This document shows, one piece after another, positions 63,587-64,000 of a DNA stretch of 64,000 nucleotides. The notes beneath the pieces are model-generated. The model did not search any database and was not told the origin of the DNA. It worked only from the letters and a program-made list of their open reading frames with translations. Each line of letters starts with the position of its first letter. Position 1 is the first letter of the stretch. Source of the stretch: Candidatus Sericytochromatia bacterium S15B-MN24 CBMW_12 (GTDB lineage Bacteria; Cyanobacteriota; Sericytochromatia; S15B-MN24; UBA4093); assembly GCA_002083825.1 (NCBI GenBank), contig DAZV01000026.1, forward strand, positions 487,119-551,118, in the 5' to 3' direction. The position numbers and the translations under genes were made by a program.

Positions 63587-64000
63587 TCAGGGCTCCTCCA
63601 CGTAGCGCGCCCCGCGCTGCTTGAATCTCCGTTGGCTGAACAGGACGGCATGGGGCCATTCGGCCATCCCGTCCAGCTGCCGGATGTCGGCGATCGCGCC
63701 CCGCACCGTTTCTCGATCCTTGCCATGGATCATGCAAAAGAGGTTGTAGGGCCAGCGGGGCGGCACTCTCGGGCGGCGGTAGCAGAGCGTGACCAGCCCC
63801 GTCTCGGTGATGGCCTTTCCCCGCTGGCTCACCGCGTCGTCGGGGATGTCGAAGACCACCATGGCGTTGGCCTTGAAGCCGAGTTCGTGGTGGCGAACCA
63901 CCACTCCGAAGCGCTTGATGTCGCCGTTCGCGAGCAACTCTTTGAGGCGTGCGAGCACCCATTCCTCGGACTCGCCGAGGTCGAGGGCGATCGCCCGATA
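63587..64000 (-). CDS. nirL: Sirohaem decarboxylase subunit, NirL-type, 5' end beyond window
   Basis: The visible 137 C-terminal residues show the same family as NirH: GVVVRHHELGFKANAMVVFD, CYRRPRVPPRWPYNLFCMIH and a FSQRRFKQRG tail. The helix-turn-helix start is outside the window. Assigned NirL from the order L-G-H-J; NirD is an alternative, and it could be part of a NirDL fusion. The stop is immediately followed by the nirG ATG. Confidence 0.8.
   Translation of the reverse strand, partial: YRAIALDLGESEEWVLARLKELLANGDIKRFGVVVRHHELGFKANAMVVFDIPDDAVSQRGKAITETGLVTLCYRRPRVPPRWPYNLFCMIHGKDRETVRGAIADIRQLDGMAEWPHAVLFSQRRFKQRGARYVEEP

Overview
The window is a GC-rich chromosomal segment of a Gram-negative-type bacterium: it has a signal-peptide porin, RND and MMPL-type export, and periplasmic c-type cytochromes. 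It respires nitrogen oxides. The split glycine decarboxylase (gcvPA/gcvPB) argues against a typical proteobacterium, which usually has a fused GcvP. A deep-branching lineage such as a cyanobacterial sister group would fit, but the sequence alone does not settle the taxonomy. Genes are tightly packed. Many adjacent genes overlap by 1-14 bases, and TTG or GTG starts backed by good ribosome binding sites are common.

Layout. 1-6 kb: start of a TetR regulator, then the glycine cleavage genes gcvT-gcvH-gcvPA-gcvPB downstream of a Sua5-type tRNA-modification gene. 6-15 kb: small membrane and hypothetical proteins, tRNA-Ser(CGA), tadA, two tandem paralogous sensor kinases, engB and an ArsC/Spx-type protein. 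15-29 kb: a six-gene minus-strand operon (UbiA-like, PEP-synthase-like, YghO/GNAT-like, AMP ligase, MMPL exporter, anchored thioredoxin). It is divergent from a BtaA-like SAM:lipid aminocarboxypropyl transferase, which is followed by a diacylglycerol-kinase-like protein and an HMG-CoA reductase. This looks like an undescribed lipid or isoprenoid pathway and is my main candidate for a new system. 28-38 kb: GAF protein, CDF transporter, phospholipase-D/cardiolipin-synthase-like protein, usp-NarX-NarL-type operon, hemerythrin and chemoreceptor.

37-64 kb is a denitrification and nitric-oxide supercluster: Crp/Fnr regulator, NuoF-like flavoprotein, DUF2249 proteins, copper nitrite reductase NirK with a small CPNC secreted protein, quinol NO reductase, an NO-response operon (DUF1858/DUF2249, haem-copper-like membrane proteins, MIP18-type protein, RIC/ScdA N-terminal domain), a porin, a three-gene signalling operon, and cytochrome c. 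These are followed by norC-norB-norQ-norD with a two-haem NorC, a precorrin-2 dehydrogenase, and haem d1 genes in the order nirL-nirG-nirH-nirJ plus a cytochrome c/d1 protein.

Together the genes would reduce nitrite (NirK, possibly also a cd1 enzyme outside the window) and then NO (two NOR types), while sensing and buffering NO and O2. Repeated intergenic motifs link the regulator and cytochrome regions. No CRISPR array, insertion sequence or phage gene was seen.
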